The position numbers and the translations under genes were made by a program. From the NCBI GenBank assembly GCA_017470795.1, contig JAFUXZ010000001.1, positions 1 to 42,116 of the forward strand: 42,116 nt of DNA. The letters are read 5' to 3'. Within the stretch, counting starts at the first letter, position 1. Each line of letters starts with the position of its first letter. Of the stretch, positions 14,403 to 22,570 are shown piece by piece. This DNA comes from Paludibacteraceae bacterium (GTDB lineage Bacteria; Bacteroidota; Bacteroidia; Bacteroidales; Paludibacteraceae). The notes below the pieces were generated by a model. The model ran no database searches. It worked only from the letters and a program-made list of their open reading frames with translations, and was not told the origin of the DNA.

Positions 14403-16287
14403 GGAAGTAAGAAACCTCAACGCCGCAATCGCCGGAGCCCTCTCACACTTCAAGCCTCCGGAAAATTTAACGGTGGCCGAGTGGGCTGACAAGTACCGCC
14501 GCTTGTCTCCGGAAACATCAGCAGAGGCTGGACCGTGGCGAACATCCCGCACGCCCTACCTCGAAGAACCGATGGGAGCCTTTACGGATCCCAAAATCCA
14601 CAAGATCGTCATGGTGGCAGCTTCACAGGTCGGCAAGTCCGAGATGGAGCTGAACATCATCGGCTATATAATGCACCAGGATCCCGGCTCGATCCTTTTC
14701 GTGCAACCCTCCCTGGAAGATGCGCGAAAGTTTTCAAGGCTGAGGATCGCGCCCATGATCCGAGACAGCAAAGTCCTCAAAAGCAGGGTGACAGACATCA
14801 AAGGCAAGGATGCGACGAGCACCGTGCTGCAGAAGTCTTTCCCTGGCGGGATGCTGACCATCACCGGATCAAACAGCGCCAGCGCCCTGGCTTCAACACC
14901 GTGCCGGTATATCATCGGCGACGAGCGTGACCGATGGGCGGTGTCAGCTGGTAATGAGGGTGATCCCTGGGCTCTCGCGGAAGCAAGACAGGCGACCTTT
15001 TACAATGCAAAGGCGGTGGAAGTCTCCACCCCTACCATTAAGAACTTCTCGAACATCGAGACGGCCTACTACGAGGGAACCCAGGAGCGCTGGTGTCATC
15101 AGTGCCCGGAGTGCGGTGAGTATAGTGAAATCACTTTCAACCGGATCCACTTCGAGCACAAGATCGTAACGGTCCACGGCAAAAAGAAAAACAAGATCGT
15201 CGGCCCGCTTACATATTGCTGCCCGGCCTGCGGCTGCATCTCCACAGAGGAACAGATGCGAAAGCAACCAGCCAAGTGGGTGGCACAAAATCCGGACGCA
15301 GCCGCGAACGGCGTCAAGAGCTACTGGCTCTCCGCTTTCGCTTCGCCATGGACTCCGTGGGAAAAGATCGCCACGAAGTTTTTGGACGCACAAAAGGATC
15401 CGGAACGTCTCAAGGTTGTGCTCAACACCCTGCTCGGCGAGCTCTGGGAGGAGCGCGGAGACATCCAAGACGAGGACTCGATGCTCACAAGGCGCGAGCA
15501 ATACCCGGCAGAACTGCCGGACGGTGTGCTTTGTCTGACCTGCGGCGTCGATACTCAGGACAATCGTCTGGAGTACGAGGTTGTCGGCCATGGAAAAGGC
15601 GGCGCCACCTGGGGTATCAAAAAAGGCTACATCATGGGAAAGCCTGACAACCCCGAGGTGTGGCAACGACTCGACGACGTGGTTGAACACTCGTACAAAT
15701 ACCAAAACGGCAAAGGGCTCCGGATCTCCATCACTTTCGTGGACTCCGGCGGACACTACACGCAGGAAGTCTACAGCGAGTGCCGGAAACGACTCACGAA
15801 GCGCGTCTTTGCAATCAAAGGTAAAGGCGGCGAGGGCATCCCATACATCAGCCCACCGTCAAAGGTTGCGATCCGCGACAACAAGCGAGTGACCTGCTGG
15901 CTCTACACCATCGGCGTAGATGCTGGCAAAAGCTCCATCATGTCAGCGCTCCGCGTCAATGATGCAGACGGTGAGACAAAATACTGCCACTTTCCTCTCG
16001 GAGAGGAACGCGGCTACGATCTAAACTACTTCAACGGCCTGCTGTCTGAGACTCTCGTCAGAAAGAGAAGCAGACAAGGCGAGCGATGGGCCTGGGAAAA
16101 GATCCCGGGACATGAAAGAAACGAGGCGCTTGACTGTCGCAACTACGCGATGGCAGGCTTCCGCGTCGTGGATCCAGATCTCGACGCGATAGAGAGACGG
16201 CTCAAAGGGCTCGACGAACAACAGAAGCCACAGCAACCGCCTCCAAAGAAAAAGAAAAAGCGTGACCTATACGGTGACGAGTGGTAA
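14383..16287 (+). CDS. terL: Terminase large subunit, GpA family
   Basis: 634 aa. The ATP-driven packaging motor and nuclease of the lambda GpA type. The ATPase has a Walker A-like ASQVGKSE (80-87), then PSLEDARKFSRLRI, and Walker B-like YIIGDERDRW (about 180-189). Two CxxC/CxC pairs (CHQCPECGEY, CCPACGC) mark the family's zinc-binding insert. The nuclease half shows CGVDTQDNRLE and FVDSGGHYTQEVY, with acidic metal ligands. The C-terminus is Pro/Lys-rich. The length matches GpA (about 640 aa). The start at 14383 has only a weak AGAGG site, probably compensated by coupling to the small subunit gene. Confidence 0.96.
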   Translation: MTVTKNEEVRNLNAAIAGALSHFKPPENLTVAEWADKYRRLSPETSAEAGPWRTSRTPYLEEPMGAFTDPKIHKIVMVAASQVGKSEMELNIIGYIMHQDPGSILFVQPSLEDARKFSRLRIAPMIRDSKVLKSRVTDIKGKDATSTVLQKSFPGGMLTITGSNSASALASTPCRYIIGDERDRWAVSAGNEGDPWALAEARQATFYNAKAVEVSTPTIKNFSNIETAYYEGTQERWCHQCPECGEYSEITFNRIHFEHKIVTVHGKKKNKIVGPLTYCCPACGCISTEEQMRKQPAKWVAQNPDAAANGVKSYWLSAFASPWTPWEKIATKFLDAQKDPERLKVVLNTLLGELWEERGDIQDEDSMLTRREQYPAELPDGVLCLTCGVDTQDNRLEYEVVGHGKGGATWGIKKGYIMGKPDNPEVWQRLDDVVEHSYKYQNGKGLRISITFVDSGGHYTQEVYSECRKRLTKRVFAIKGKGGEGIPYISPPSKVAIRDNKRVTCWLYTIGVDAGKSSIMSALRVNDADGETKYCHFPLGEERGYDLNYFNGLLSETLVRKRSRQGERWAWEKIPGHERNEALDCRNYAMAGFRVVDPDLDAIERRLKGLDEQQKPQQPPPKKKKKRDLYGDEW

Positions 16288-16298
16288 GGAGGAAAAGC

Positions 16299-16550
16299 AT
16301 GACGCAACAGCAAAAGAAAGTCCGGATCGAAAGCATCCGCGAACGTCTGGACCTTTACAAAAAACGCGAAGCCGAGATGCTCTCCGGCGGCGTTCAATCT
16401 TATGGCGTCGGATCCAGAAACGCCACGCGATACAATACCGACCTCTCGACCATCCGCAGCGCCATCAAGGAACTCGAGGACGAGCTCGCAGAGCTTGAGG
16501 GAGGCGGCGCAAGACGCAAAGCTCTCGGGGTAATACCCCGCGACTGGTAA
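16299..16550 (+). CDS. DUF6148 family head protein (gpW-like position)
   Basis: 83 aa. Small helical protein: a charged first helix (IESIRERLDLYKKREAEMLS), a loop with GVQSYGVGSRNATRYNTDLS and a second helix (IRSAIKELEDELAELE). This layout and its place between large terminase and portal fit DUF6148 proteins, which occupy the spot of lambda gpW. They are likely to take part in head completion or in the portal region. The ATG at 16299 follows TAAGGAGGAAAAGC, with the next gene only 11 nt on. Confidence 0.72.
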   Translation: MTQQQKKVRIESIRERLDLYKKREAEMLSGGVQSYGVGSRNATRYNTDLSTIRSAIKELEDELAELEGGGARRKALGVIPRDW

Positions 16551-16561
16551 GGAGGGCAAAG

Positions 16562-18112
16562 ATGGAAGAAAAACGCAGTCCAGAAGTGCCAACCGGAAAA
16601 GCTAAAAGAGTGAGCAACAGCGGATACGGCGACGCAGGTGCCAGCTGGAGAAAGCGAGCACTCAAGTCGTTTATTGCTTCGAGTATATCCGCCCGGGAGG
16701 ACATCGACTGGAACAACTACACAATGAGGCAAAGAGCCAGGATGCTATACATGGCCGCACCACTGGCAACCTCAGCGGTCAAAACGAACCGCACAAACGT
16801 GATCGGCTGCGGCCTAAAGCTACAAAGCAAGCCGAACGCTGAACTCTTAGGTTTGACGCCGGAGCAAGCGGCGGCGTGGGAACGACGGACAGAGGCAGAG
16901 TTTGAGCTCTGGGCTCGAAAGAAGCGGTCCTGCGACGCCACCGGCATCAATAATTTTTACGGATTGCAGCAGCTGGCTCTCACGTCCTGGCTTTTGTCCG
17001 GTGACGTTTTTGCTGTTATGAAACAGCAGAGCCCGACGCCTCTCAATCCGTACTCACTCAGGATCCACCTCGTCGAAGCTGATCGCATCATGACACCGAT
17101 CGGCAAGGGCAGCACATACCCAAGCGTGACAGATGGAAAGAACCCGGACAACGGCAACCGCATCTTTGACGGCGTGGAAGTTAATCACGACGGCCAGATC
17201 GTAGCCTATCACATCTGCAACCACTACCCGGGGCAGGTGACAAGCGAGCCGAACGAGTTTGTCCGCGTTGAGGCGTATGGATCCATGACAGGGCTACCGA
17301 ACGTGCTCCAGATCATGGACTCGGAACGCCCTGAGCAATACCGTGGCATCTCATACCTGGCGCAGGTCATTGAACCGATGCTCCAGATGCGCAGATACAC
17401 CGAAAGCGAGCTGCAGGCGGCTCTCATCCAGAGCTTTTTCACTGCTTTCGTGCTTACGCAGGCAGATCCGACAGAGAATCCGTACAACGAAGCCGGACAG
17501 CCTCAGATCTCTCACGACGATGACGAGTATGAGATGGGACCGGGCCAGGTCAACATCATGAAACCGGGCGAGGATGTCAAGTTTGGAGCTCCTACGCATC
17601 CGAACGCTGGCTTTGATGCTTTCATGAAATGCCTTTGTGAACAGTGTGGCGCCGCTTTGGAGGTGCCTGCTGATCTTCTCATGAAATCGTTCAACGCATC
17701 CTACTCGGCCAGCCGTGCGGCTCTCATGGAAGCATGGAAAGCCTTTAAGATGCGCCGCGAGTGGTTTGTGGATGACTTCTGCAAGCCAATCTATGAGATC
17801 TGGCTACACGAGGCAGTCGCCCGCGGACGTATTCAAGCGCCCGGCTTTTTCTCGGATCCAATCATCCGGGAGGCATGGCTCGGCAGCGAATGGATCGGTC
17901 CGTCTCAGGGACAGCTCGATCCGACGAAAGAGATCCAAGCGGAGGTCATGGCGGTGGAGCACGGCTTCTCAACCCACGAGCAGAGCACGATCAAGCTCAA
18001 CGGCGGAAACTGGAACGCAAACATCCGACAGATCACCGAGGAGAACAAAAAGATCGCGGAGGCTACGGCAGCCGCAGAACCACAAGGAGGTCAAGACAAT
18101 GCACAAGAATAG
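16562..18112 (+). CDS. Portal protein, lambda gpB family
   Basis: 516 aa. It forms the dodecameric ring at one head vertex through which DNA enters and leaves. Family features include RMLYMAAPLATSAVKTNRTN, VIGCGLKLQSKPN, LTSWLLSGDVFAVM, IHLVEADRI, RGISYLAQVIEPMLQMRRYT and FNASYSASRAALMEAWKAFK. Length and motif order are as in lambda gpB. The ATG at 16562 follows TAAGGAGGGCAAAG. It overlaps the protease gene by 14 nt, as in lambda-like head clusters. Confidence 0.95.
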   Translation: MEEKRSPEVPTGKAKRVSNSGYGDAGASWRKRALKSFIASSISAREDIDWNNYTMRQRARMLYMAAPLATSAVKTNRTNVIGCGLKLQSKPNAELLGLTPEQAAAWERRTEAEFELWARKKRSCDATGINNFYGLQQLALTSWLLSGDVFAVMKQQSPTPLNPYSLRIHLVEADRIMTPIGKGSTYPSVTDGKNPDNGNRIFDGVEVNHDGQIVAYHICNHYPGQVTSEPNEFVRVEAYGSMTGLPNVLQIMDSERPEQYRGISYLAQVIEPMLQMRRYTESELQAALIQSFFTAFVLTQADPTENPYNEAGQPQISHDDDEYEMGPGQVNIMKPGEDVKFGAPTHPNAGFDAFMKCLCEQCGAALEVPADLLMKSFNASYSASRAALMEAWKAFKMRREWFVDDFCKPIYEIWLHEAVARGRIQAPGFFSDPIIREAWLGSEWIGPSQGQLDPTKEIQAEVMAVEHGFSTHEQSTIKLNGGNWNANIRQITEENKKIAEATAAAEPQGGQDNAQE

Positions 18113-19364
18113 AACGCCCATCACAATGGGACCGGCGGCAGCGGCCGCCACTACTCCGCGCTTTTGGAATGTTGTGCAGGGCGACGGAGACAATGCAGAG
18201 CTGACCGTCTACGGCGAGATCGTCACCAAGCGACCAAAAGACTGGTGGACAGGTGAACCGGACGACGGGCTTTTCACTACTCCAAAGGAGTTTTTGGAAG
18301 ATCTGAACCTGATCAAGGGCGCCAAGAACGTCACCGTCCGCATCAACTCGGTCGGCGGTGATCTTTACACAGCCATCGGAATCAGCAACAGACTCAAAGA
18401 ACTCACCGGCAACACTGTCGCAATCATCGACGGCGTGGCTGCATCCGCAGCGACTGTCATCGCGATGGGATGCGATACAATCCAGGCATACCCTGGCAGC
18501 CTTTTCATGGTGCACGAGGCAGCGGTGACGCTGGTTGGCGTTTACAACCACGATGCACTTGCAAAGGTCAACAAAGGACTCGAAGCAGCGAACTCCGCAG
18601 CAGCTGAGACCTATGAAAGCAAGACACACCTCGGCATTGATAAGATCCGCAACGCTATGGCGAAAGAGACATGGCTCACCGGACGCGAAGCAGCTGAAAA
18701 GGGCTGGATCGACGAAGTGCTTGAGGGCGAGGATCCTGAAATGAGTCTATCTGCAGACAAGGAAATGATCACGGTCAACGGTCTCAGAATGAGCGCGTCG
18801 GCCTTTTCCAATCTTCCGGGATCTATACCGGTTGCAGCTCAGGCAGCTGCACAGCTCAACACGGCAACACCGACGGATGATAAACCTGCCAAAACATCCG
18901 CGGCTGCAAATACAACAAAAACCAAGAAAAACAAGGAGGACAAGCACATGACCTTAGAAGAACTCAAACAGGCAGAGCCTGAGCTCGTTGCACAGATCAC
19001 AACAGATGCAGCAGCTGAGGCAAAGAACCAGGCCATCACCGACGAGCGCGCCCGCCTCCAGGCGATCCAGGAGATCGCGGCGACAGTCGGAGATCAGGAG
19101 ATGGTCAACGAGGCAATGTATGGCGAGAACGCCTGCACAGCCTCAGAGCTTGCGCTTCGCGCTATGCAGAAGCAGGCAAAGCTCGGCACCCAGCACATCC
19201 AGAACCAGGCGCAGGACTTCCAGCAGAGCGGCGCGGCAGGCGTAGCAGCTGATCCTAACGGCGGAAACCCTGAACCGGATCTCGGAGAAAGCAAAGAGCT
19301 CAGCGAAGAAGATGCGGTCAAAATGATCGCGGGCACTTTCAACAACGATAAGGAGGGCAAATAA
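18099..19364 (+). CDS. Head maturation protease (ClpP/S49-like) with C-terminal scaffold domain
   Basis: 421 aa. The protease part (about 35-220) has the ClpP fold, with VRINSVGGDLYTAIGISNRL, the nucleophile Ser in GVAASAATVIAMG and the His in SLFMVHEAAV. A Thr/Lys/Ala-rich linker (about 255-283) leads to a helical C-terminal region. That region can also be made alone from an internal start at 18948. This matches lambda C/Nu3, where the protease carries the scaffold as its tail. The ATG at 18099 follows AAGGAGGTCAAGACA. The long open frame upstream belongs to the overlapping portal gene and is not used. Confidence 0.9.
   Translation: MHKNRTPITMGPAAAAATTPRFWNVVQGDGDNAELTVYGEIVTKRPKDWWTGEPDDGLFTTPKEFLEDLNLIKGAKNVTVRINSVGGDLYTAIGISNRLKELTGNTVAIIDGVAASAATVIAMGCDTIQAYPGSLFMVHEAAVTLVGVYNHDALAKVNKGLEAANSAAAETYESKTHLGIDKIRNAMAKETWLTGREAAEKGWIDEVLEGEDPEMSLSADKEMITVNGLRMSASAFSNLPGSIPVAAQAAAQLNTATPTDDKPAKTSAAANTTKTKKNKEDKHMTLEELKQAEPELVAQITTDAAAEAKNQAITDERARLQAIQEIAATVGDQEMVNEAMYGENACTASELALRAMQKQAKLGTQHIQNQAQDFQQSGAAGVAADPNGGNPEPDLGESKELSEEDAVKMIAGTFNNDKEGK
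18948..19364 (+). CDS. Nested in-frame scaffolding protein (Nu3-like)
   Basis: 138 aa. The internal ATG at 18948 has an excellent AAGGAGG 8 nt upstream, within the protease gene and in the same frame. The product (LEELKQAEPELVAQITTDAA, then NQAITDERARLQAIQEIAAT) is acidic, Ala/Gln/Glu-rich and helical, as scaffolds are. It would shape the procapsid and then be removed by the protease. The internal start is seen; its use is inferred by analogy with lambda Nu3. Confidence 0.7.
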   Translation: MTLEELKQAEPELVAQITTDAAAEAKNQAITDERARLQAIQEIAATVGDQEMVNEAMYGENACTASELALRAMQKQAKLGTQHIQNQAQDFQQSGAAGVAADPNGGNPEPDLGESKELSEEDAVKMIAGTFNNDKEGK

Positions 19365-20021
19365 ATGAGAACAGGCAAAACCATCGGAACCCTGGCAGCT
19401 GACAACCTCATCGTTGACGGCAAGCATGATCTTGACGTCAAGGGCGTGAGCATCGTCCAGGCTGCAAACGCAAAAGCCCAGGAAGTCAGCGTCGAGGAGG
19501 ACATGACTGCTTCCAAGGCATACGCATCCGGCGACCTCATCCAGGTCGGCGACAATTACTACGCAGCATCCACATCCATCGCAAAGGATGCAACTCTTGT
19601 AGCTGGCACCAACGTCACAGCTCTCACCGTTGCGGCAGAGACTGACTTCGTTGCAGCAAGCGGCTACTCAGCAAACGACTACTTCACTTTGAACGGTGTG
19701 CTTTACAAGGTACAGGCCGGCGGCATCTCAGCAGGTGGCACTATCTACACAGATACGGACGACTTCCCTGCTTACACTATCCCTCGCGGCACCATCCTCC
19801 AGGTATCTGGAACAACTGCGAGCATCTTCTCAGACGGAACGCCTGACTGCATCCTTGCGGATGATCTCGTGGTTGAGACTTCTGGCTCTTACCTCGTAGA
19901 GGCATACAAGTCCGGCAACTTTGCAAAGCAGACTCTCAACGAGATCAACGGCATCACGTTGTCGGCAGCAAACATCGAAGCACTCCGCGGCAAAGGCATC
20001 TTTGTCGAGGGCGTCGAGTAA
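19365..20021 (+). CDS. Head decoration protein, gpD-like, enlarged
   Basis: 218 aa. The start and end resemble gpD-type decoration proteins (RTGKTIGTLAADNLIVDGKH; then DCILADDLVVETSGSYLVEA and AANIEALRGKGIFV). These bind the outside of the expanded capsid and stabilise it. The middle (about 45-135) is extra: two similar beta-rich repeats (SGDLIQVGDNYYAASTSIAK and ANDYFTLNGVLYKVQAGGIS). It may display a surface domain. The ATG at 19365 begins immediately after the previous TAA, with AAGGAGGG upstream. It lies between scaffold and capsid genes as in lambda. Confidence 0.8.
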   Translation: MRTGKTIGTLAADNLIVDGKHDLDVKGVSIVQAANAKAQEVSVEEDMTASKAYASGDLIQVGDNYYAASTSIAKDATLVAGTNVTALTVAAETDFVAASGYSANDYFTLNGVLYKVQAGGISAGGTIYTDTDDFPAYTIPRGTILQVSGTTASIFSDGTPDCILADDLVVETSGSYLVEAYKSGNFAKQTLNEINGITLSAANIEALRGKGIFVEGVE

Positions 20022-20040
20022 AGAAAAGGAGGACAAACAA

Positions 20041-21117
20041 ATGCCTAACATTATTTATCAGACTTTGACAATGATCGCAGCGATCCTGGCAATGCCTACC
20101 CACAGGACTTTCCTGCGCGATCGTTACTTCCCTACTGCTCCGGCAGACATTTTCCCCACCGATGAGGTGCTGATCGACTACAAGGACGGCAGCAAGAAGA
20201 TCGCTCCCGTTGTAGCTCCTCGCAAGGGCGGCATCACCGTTTTGCGTGACGGCTACACAACCAAGCGCTTCGCTCCTCCTCTCGTAGCTCCTCAGAGACC
20301 TCTCACCATCGACGACCTCAACAAGAGGGGATTCGGTGAGAACCTCTACACTCAGGTGACTCCTCAGCAGCGCGAGGCTTCCGTACTCGGCCAGGATCTC
20401 TCTGAGCTCGGCATCATGATCGATGGCCGTGAGGAATACATGGCAGCGCAGGCCATGACAAACAACGGCTACGTGCTCAAGCAGTACGTGGACGACTACG
20501 GCGGAGCGTACGAGGAGTTTGAGCTCATGTTCTACGACGGAGCAAACAACCCCGCAAAGTACACACCAAGCGCAAAGTGGGACAGCTCAAGCTCTTACGA
20601 CATTTACAGCGACATCGCTGCAATGGTGAGACTCCTCACAAGTCGCGGACTTCCTGCCGTTGACCTCGTTGTTGATCCTGCAACTGCTCAGGTCATCATC
20701 AACAACACAAGCATCCAGAAGCTCCTCGACAATCGCCGCATCAACATCGGCGACATCACTCCTATCGAGCTTCCTGACGGTGCGAGCCGCATCGCAGTCC
20801 TCAACATCGAGGGCCGCAACATCAACCTCATCTCCTACGATGAGACATACGAGGACGAAAGCGGAAACGATGCAGCGTTCATCGGTTACGGCAAGGCAAT
20901 CCTCACCGCTCCTGGCGCTGGCCGCACTCTTTACGGTGCAGTCACTCAGCTCGAGCAGGCTGACGGATCTTTCCACACTTATGCAGCAAGCCGCGTACCT
21001 AAGTACACCGCAGACGCTGAGAGCGAAGTCCGCAAGATCAAGCTCTCCGCTAAGCCTTTACTCGTGCCTAACAACAAGGCGCCTTGGATCTGCGCAGACG
21101 TTTTGACCACTGTATAA
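20041..21117 (+). CDS. Major capsid protein, gpE family
   Basis: 358 aa. The HK97-fold shell protein of the lambda gpE type (PF03864). Landmarks are HRTFLRDRYFPTAPADIFPT, VLIDYKDGSKKIAPVVAPRK, YTTKRFAPPLVAPQRPLTID, MIDGREEYMAAQAMTNNGYV and the C-terminal SAKPLLVPNNKAPW. Length is close to gpE (341 aa). The ATG at 20041 follows AAAAGGAGGACAAACAA. Codon choice is very uniform, as in highly expressed genes. Confidence 0.96.
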   Translation: MPNIIYQTLTMIAAILAMPTHRTFLRDRYFPTAPADIFPTDEVLIDYKDGSKKIAPVVAPRKGGITVLRDGYTTKRFAPPLVAPQRPLTIDDLNKRGFGENLYTQVTPQQREASVLGQDLSELGIMIDGREEYMAAQAMTNNGYVLKQYVDDYGGAYEEFELMFYDGANNPAKYTPSAKWDSSSSYDIYSDIAAMVRLLTSRGLPAVDLVVDPATAQVIINNTSIQKLLDNRRINIGDITPIELPDGASRIAVLNIEGRNINLISYDETYEDESGNDAAFIGYGKAILTAPGAGRTLYGAVTQLEQADGSFHTYAASRVPKYTADAESEVRKIKLSAKPLLVPNNKAPWICADVLTTV

Positions 21118-21136
21118 GGCAAAGGAGGAAACCCAC

Positions 21137-21595
21137 ATGATCAGAATTATCAACGGCACCTACGGCTACCGCAACCCTCAGACGGGCGTGGTCGAGGCCA
21201 AGACTGTAAAGTCAAAGCCTTTTACTCTCCCGGAAGATCGTGAGGACGAGCTGGTTGCAGCAGGTGTAGCGGAATACGTGGGCGAGGATGTGAGCTCGGA
21301 CGGCGGCGACGCCTCCGAGGCTCCTGCATCCAAAGCCGACGAACTCGAGTACAGCGACAAGAACACGGTCGCAGAGCTCAAGGCAATCGCTGAAAAGCTC
21401 GGCGTCGAAGTCGCAGAAAGAGCAACAAAGAAGCAGATCATCGAAGCACTTGACGCAGCCAAGGCCGGGGCATCTGACGAGGACGAAAAGTCTGAGGACG
21501 ATGACGATGCTGAGGATGCTGGAGAGGAAAGCGGCGAGGATGACGGTGAGGACGGCGGCGACGCTCCCGACATCACTGCAGCTTTGCCTGAATGA
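21137..21595 (+). CDS. HeH/LEM-domain head protein
   Basis: 152 aa. A beta-like start (IRIINGTYGYRNPQTGVVEA, FTLPEDREDELVAAGVAEYV), then a helix-extended-loop-helix domain (about 72-112: NTVAELKAIAEKLGVEVAER, TKKQIIEALDAA). The rest is a very acidic Asp/Glu/Ser tail. Its position after the capsid matches gpFI-like or head-completion genes. The small HeH domain may touch DNA at the portal. The ATG at 21137 follows AAAGGAGGAAACCCAC; the end overlaps the next start (ATGA). Confidence 0.7.
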   Translation: MIRIINGTYGYRNPQTGVVEAKTVKSKPFTLPEDREDELVAAGVAEYVGEDVSSDGGDASEAPASKADELEYSDKNTVAELKAIAEKLGVEVAERATKKQIIEALDAAKAGASDEDEKSEDDDDAEDAGEESGEDDGEDGGDAPDITAALPE

Positions 21596-21912
21596 TGACG
21601 CTCAAGGAGCTGATGGCCGGAGATGTGGCCGATCTGTTTTTCATGCTGTCGGACTTCGGCGAGACGCATGAAGTTGAGGGCAAGAACATCGACATCGTTA
21701 TCGACAACGACGAGCTGCTCAAGCTCAAAACCGGCACGGAGATCGGACTCGGTGAGGCGGATCTTTTGATCTATGCAAGAAGCGAGGACACTCCGGACAG
21801 AAAAGCACCGGGATCCCTCATAAACTTCGACGGGCGTGAGTGCCAGGTCGTTGACTGGGTGGAGAACACCGGCGTCAGCTGCATTTTACTAAAGCAAAAT
21901 AGAACCATTTAA
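21592..21912 (+). CDS. Head-tail connector/neck protein, putative
   Basis: 106 aa. A beta-rich small protein (LSDFGETHEVEGKNIDIVID, LIYARSEDTPDRKAPGSLIN, CQVVDWVENTGVSCILLKQN), resembling head-tail joining proteins of the gpFII/gp16 type. It sits where head completion genes are expected. Two overlapping starts exist (21592 and 21595); the first overlaps the preceding stop as ATGA. Assignment rests mainly on size, fold type and position. Confidence 0.62.
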   Translation: MMTLKELMAGDVADLFFMLSDFGETHEVEGKNIDIVIDNDELLKLKTGTEIGLGEADLLIYARSEDTPDRKAPGSLINFDGRECQVVDWVENTGVSCILLKQNRTI

Positions 21913-21925
21913 GGAGGTGGCAGCA

Positions 21926-22552
21926 GTGACAACAAAAGACATCATCGAGGGCGTGACGTCCTGGGTGGCTGAAAACATCTGCACAAAGATCCAGCTCAAA
22001 CTGCCGGACGACAGTGCGAACGACGGCCGCTATCGCGTGCAGATGGTCGCTCCTGCCGCTTTCCCTCTTTTTGTACCGGCAAAAGACAGAATACCGCCAA
22101 ACGTAAAGGCGCCGATCCCATCCATCGCAGTGCAGCTGCTTGAGGGAAGCGATCAGCTGGCAACGGGTGAAAGGCGGTTAAAGCTCCGGCTTTGTCTATC
22201 CACATGGAACCCCGGTACGCATCCGGGTGAAACCCTCCACCCGATCAAGGACGTGGACGCTCTGGGCGGCTACAAATACGAGACCAACCCGGAGGGGGAA
22301 ACCTACAACCGCAACAGCGACGGATGGAAAGATCTCTACAACTTCCAGGACATCGCACTGAGGGAACTCGAGAGCGCCGAGCTTTTCGCCGGTGTTCGCG
22401 TCGATAACATGGAACCGATCACCTACGGACCTTTTAGCGAGGACGGCGTGGTCTGGGACTACTACCCATACTGGTGCGGCTGGATATCTTTTTCAGTTGT
22501 TTGCGGCGTTCCGTATAAGAAATCGGAGACCATCCGCAATTTATTAAACTAA
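21926..22552 (+). CDS. Neck/tail terminator protein, putative
   Basis: 208 aa. Begins TTKDIIEGVTSWVAENICTK and contains PIPSIAVQLLEGSD, RLKLRLCLSTWNPGTHPGET, and YPYWCGWISFSVVCGVPYKK. A protein of this kind lies directly before the sheath in many contractile-tail phages of Bacillota and is a candidate tail terminator. The start is GTG at 21926, 8 nt after AAGGAGG; the GTG at 21917 is inside that site. The sheath gene follows after 18 nt. Confidence 0.6.
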   Translation: MTTKDIIEGVTSWVAENICTKIQLKLPDDSANDGRYRVQMVAPAAFPLFVPAKDRIPPNVKAPIPSIAVQLLEGSDQLATGERRLKLRLCLSTWNPGTHPGETLHPIKDVDALGGYKYETNPEGETYNRNSDGWKDLYNFQDIALRELESAELFAGVRVDNMEPITYGPFSEDGVVWDYYPYWCGWISFSVVCGVPYKKSETIRNLLN

Positions 22553-22570
22553 GACAAGGAGGACAACACC

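Noticed and set aside
17715..18098. An upstream extension of the head protease gene
   Set aside because: It is frame-shifted reading of the portal gene, Arg/Ser-rich, with no start signal. The AAGGAGG before 18099 fixes the real start.
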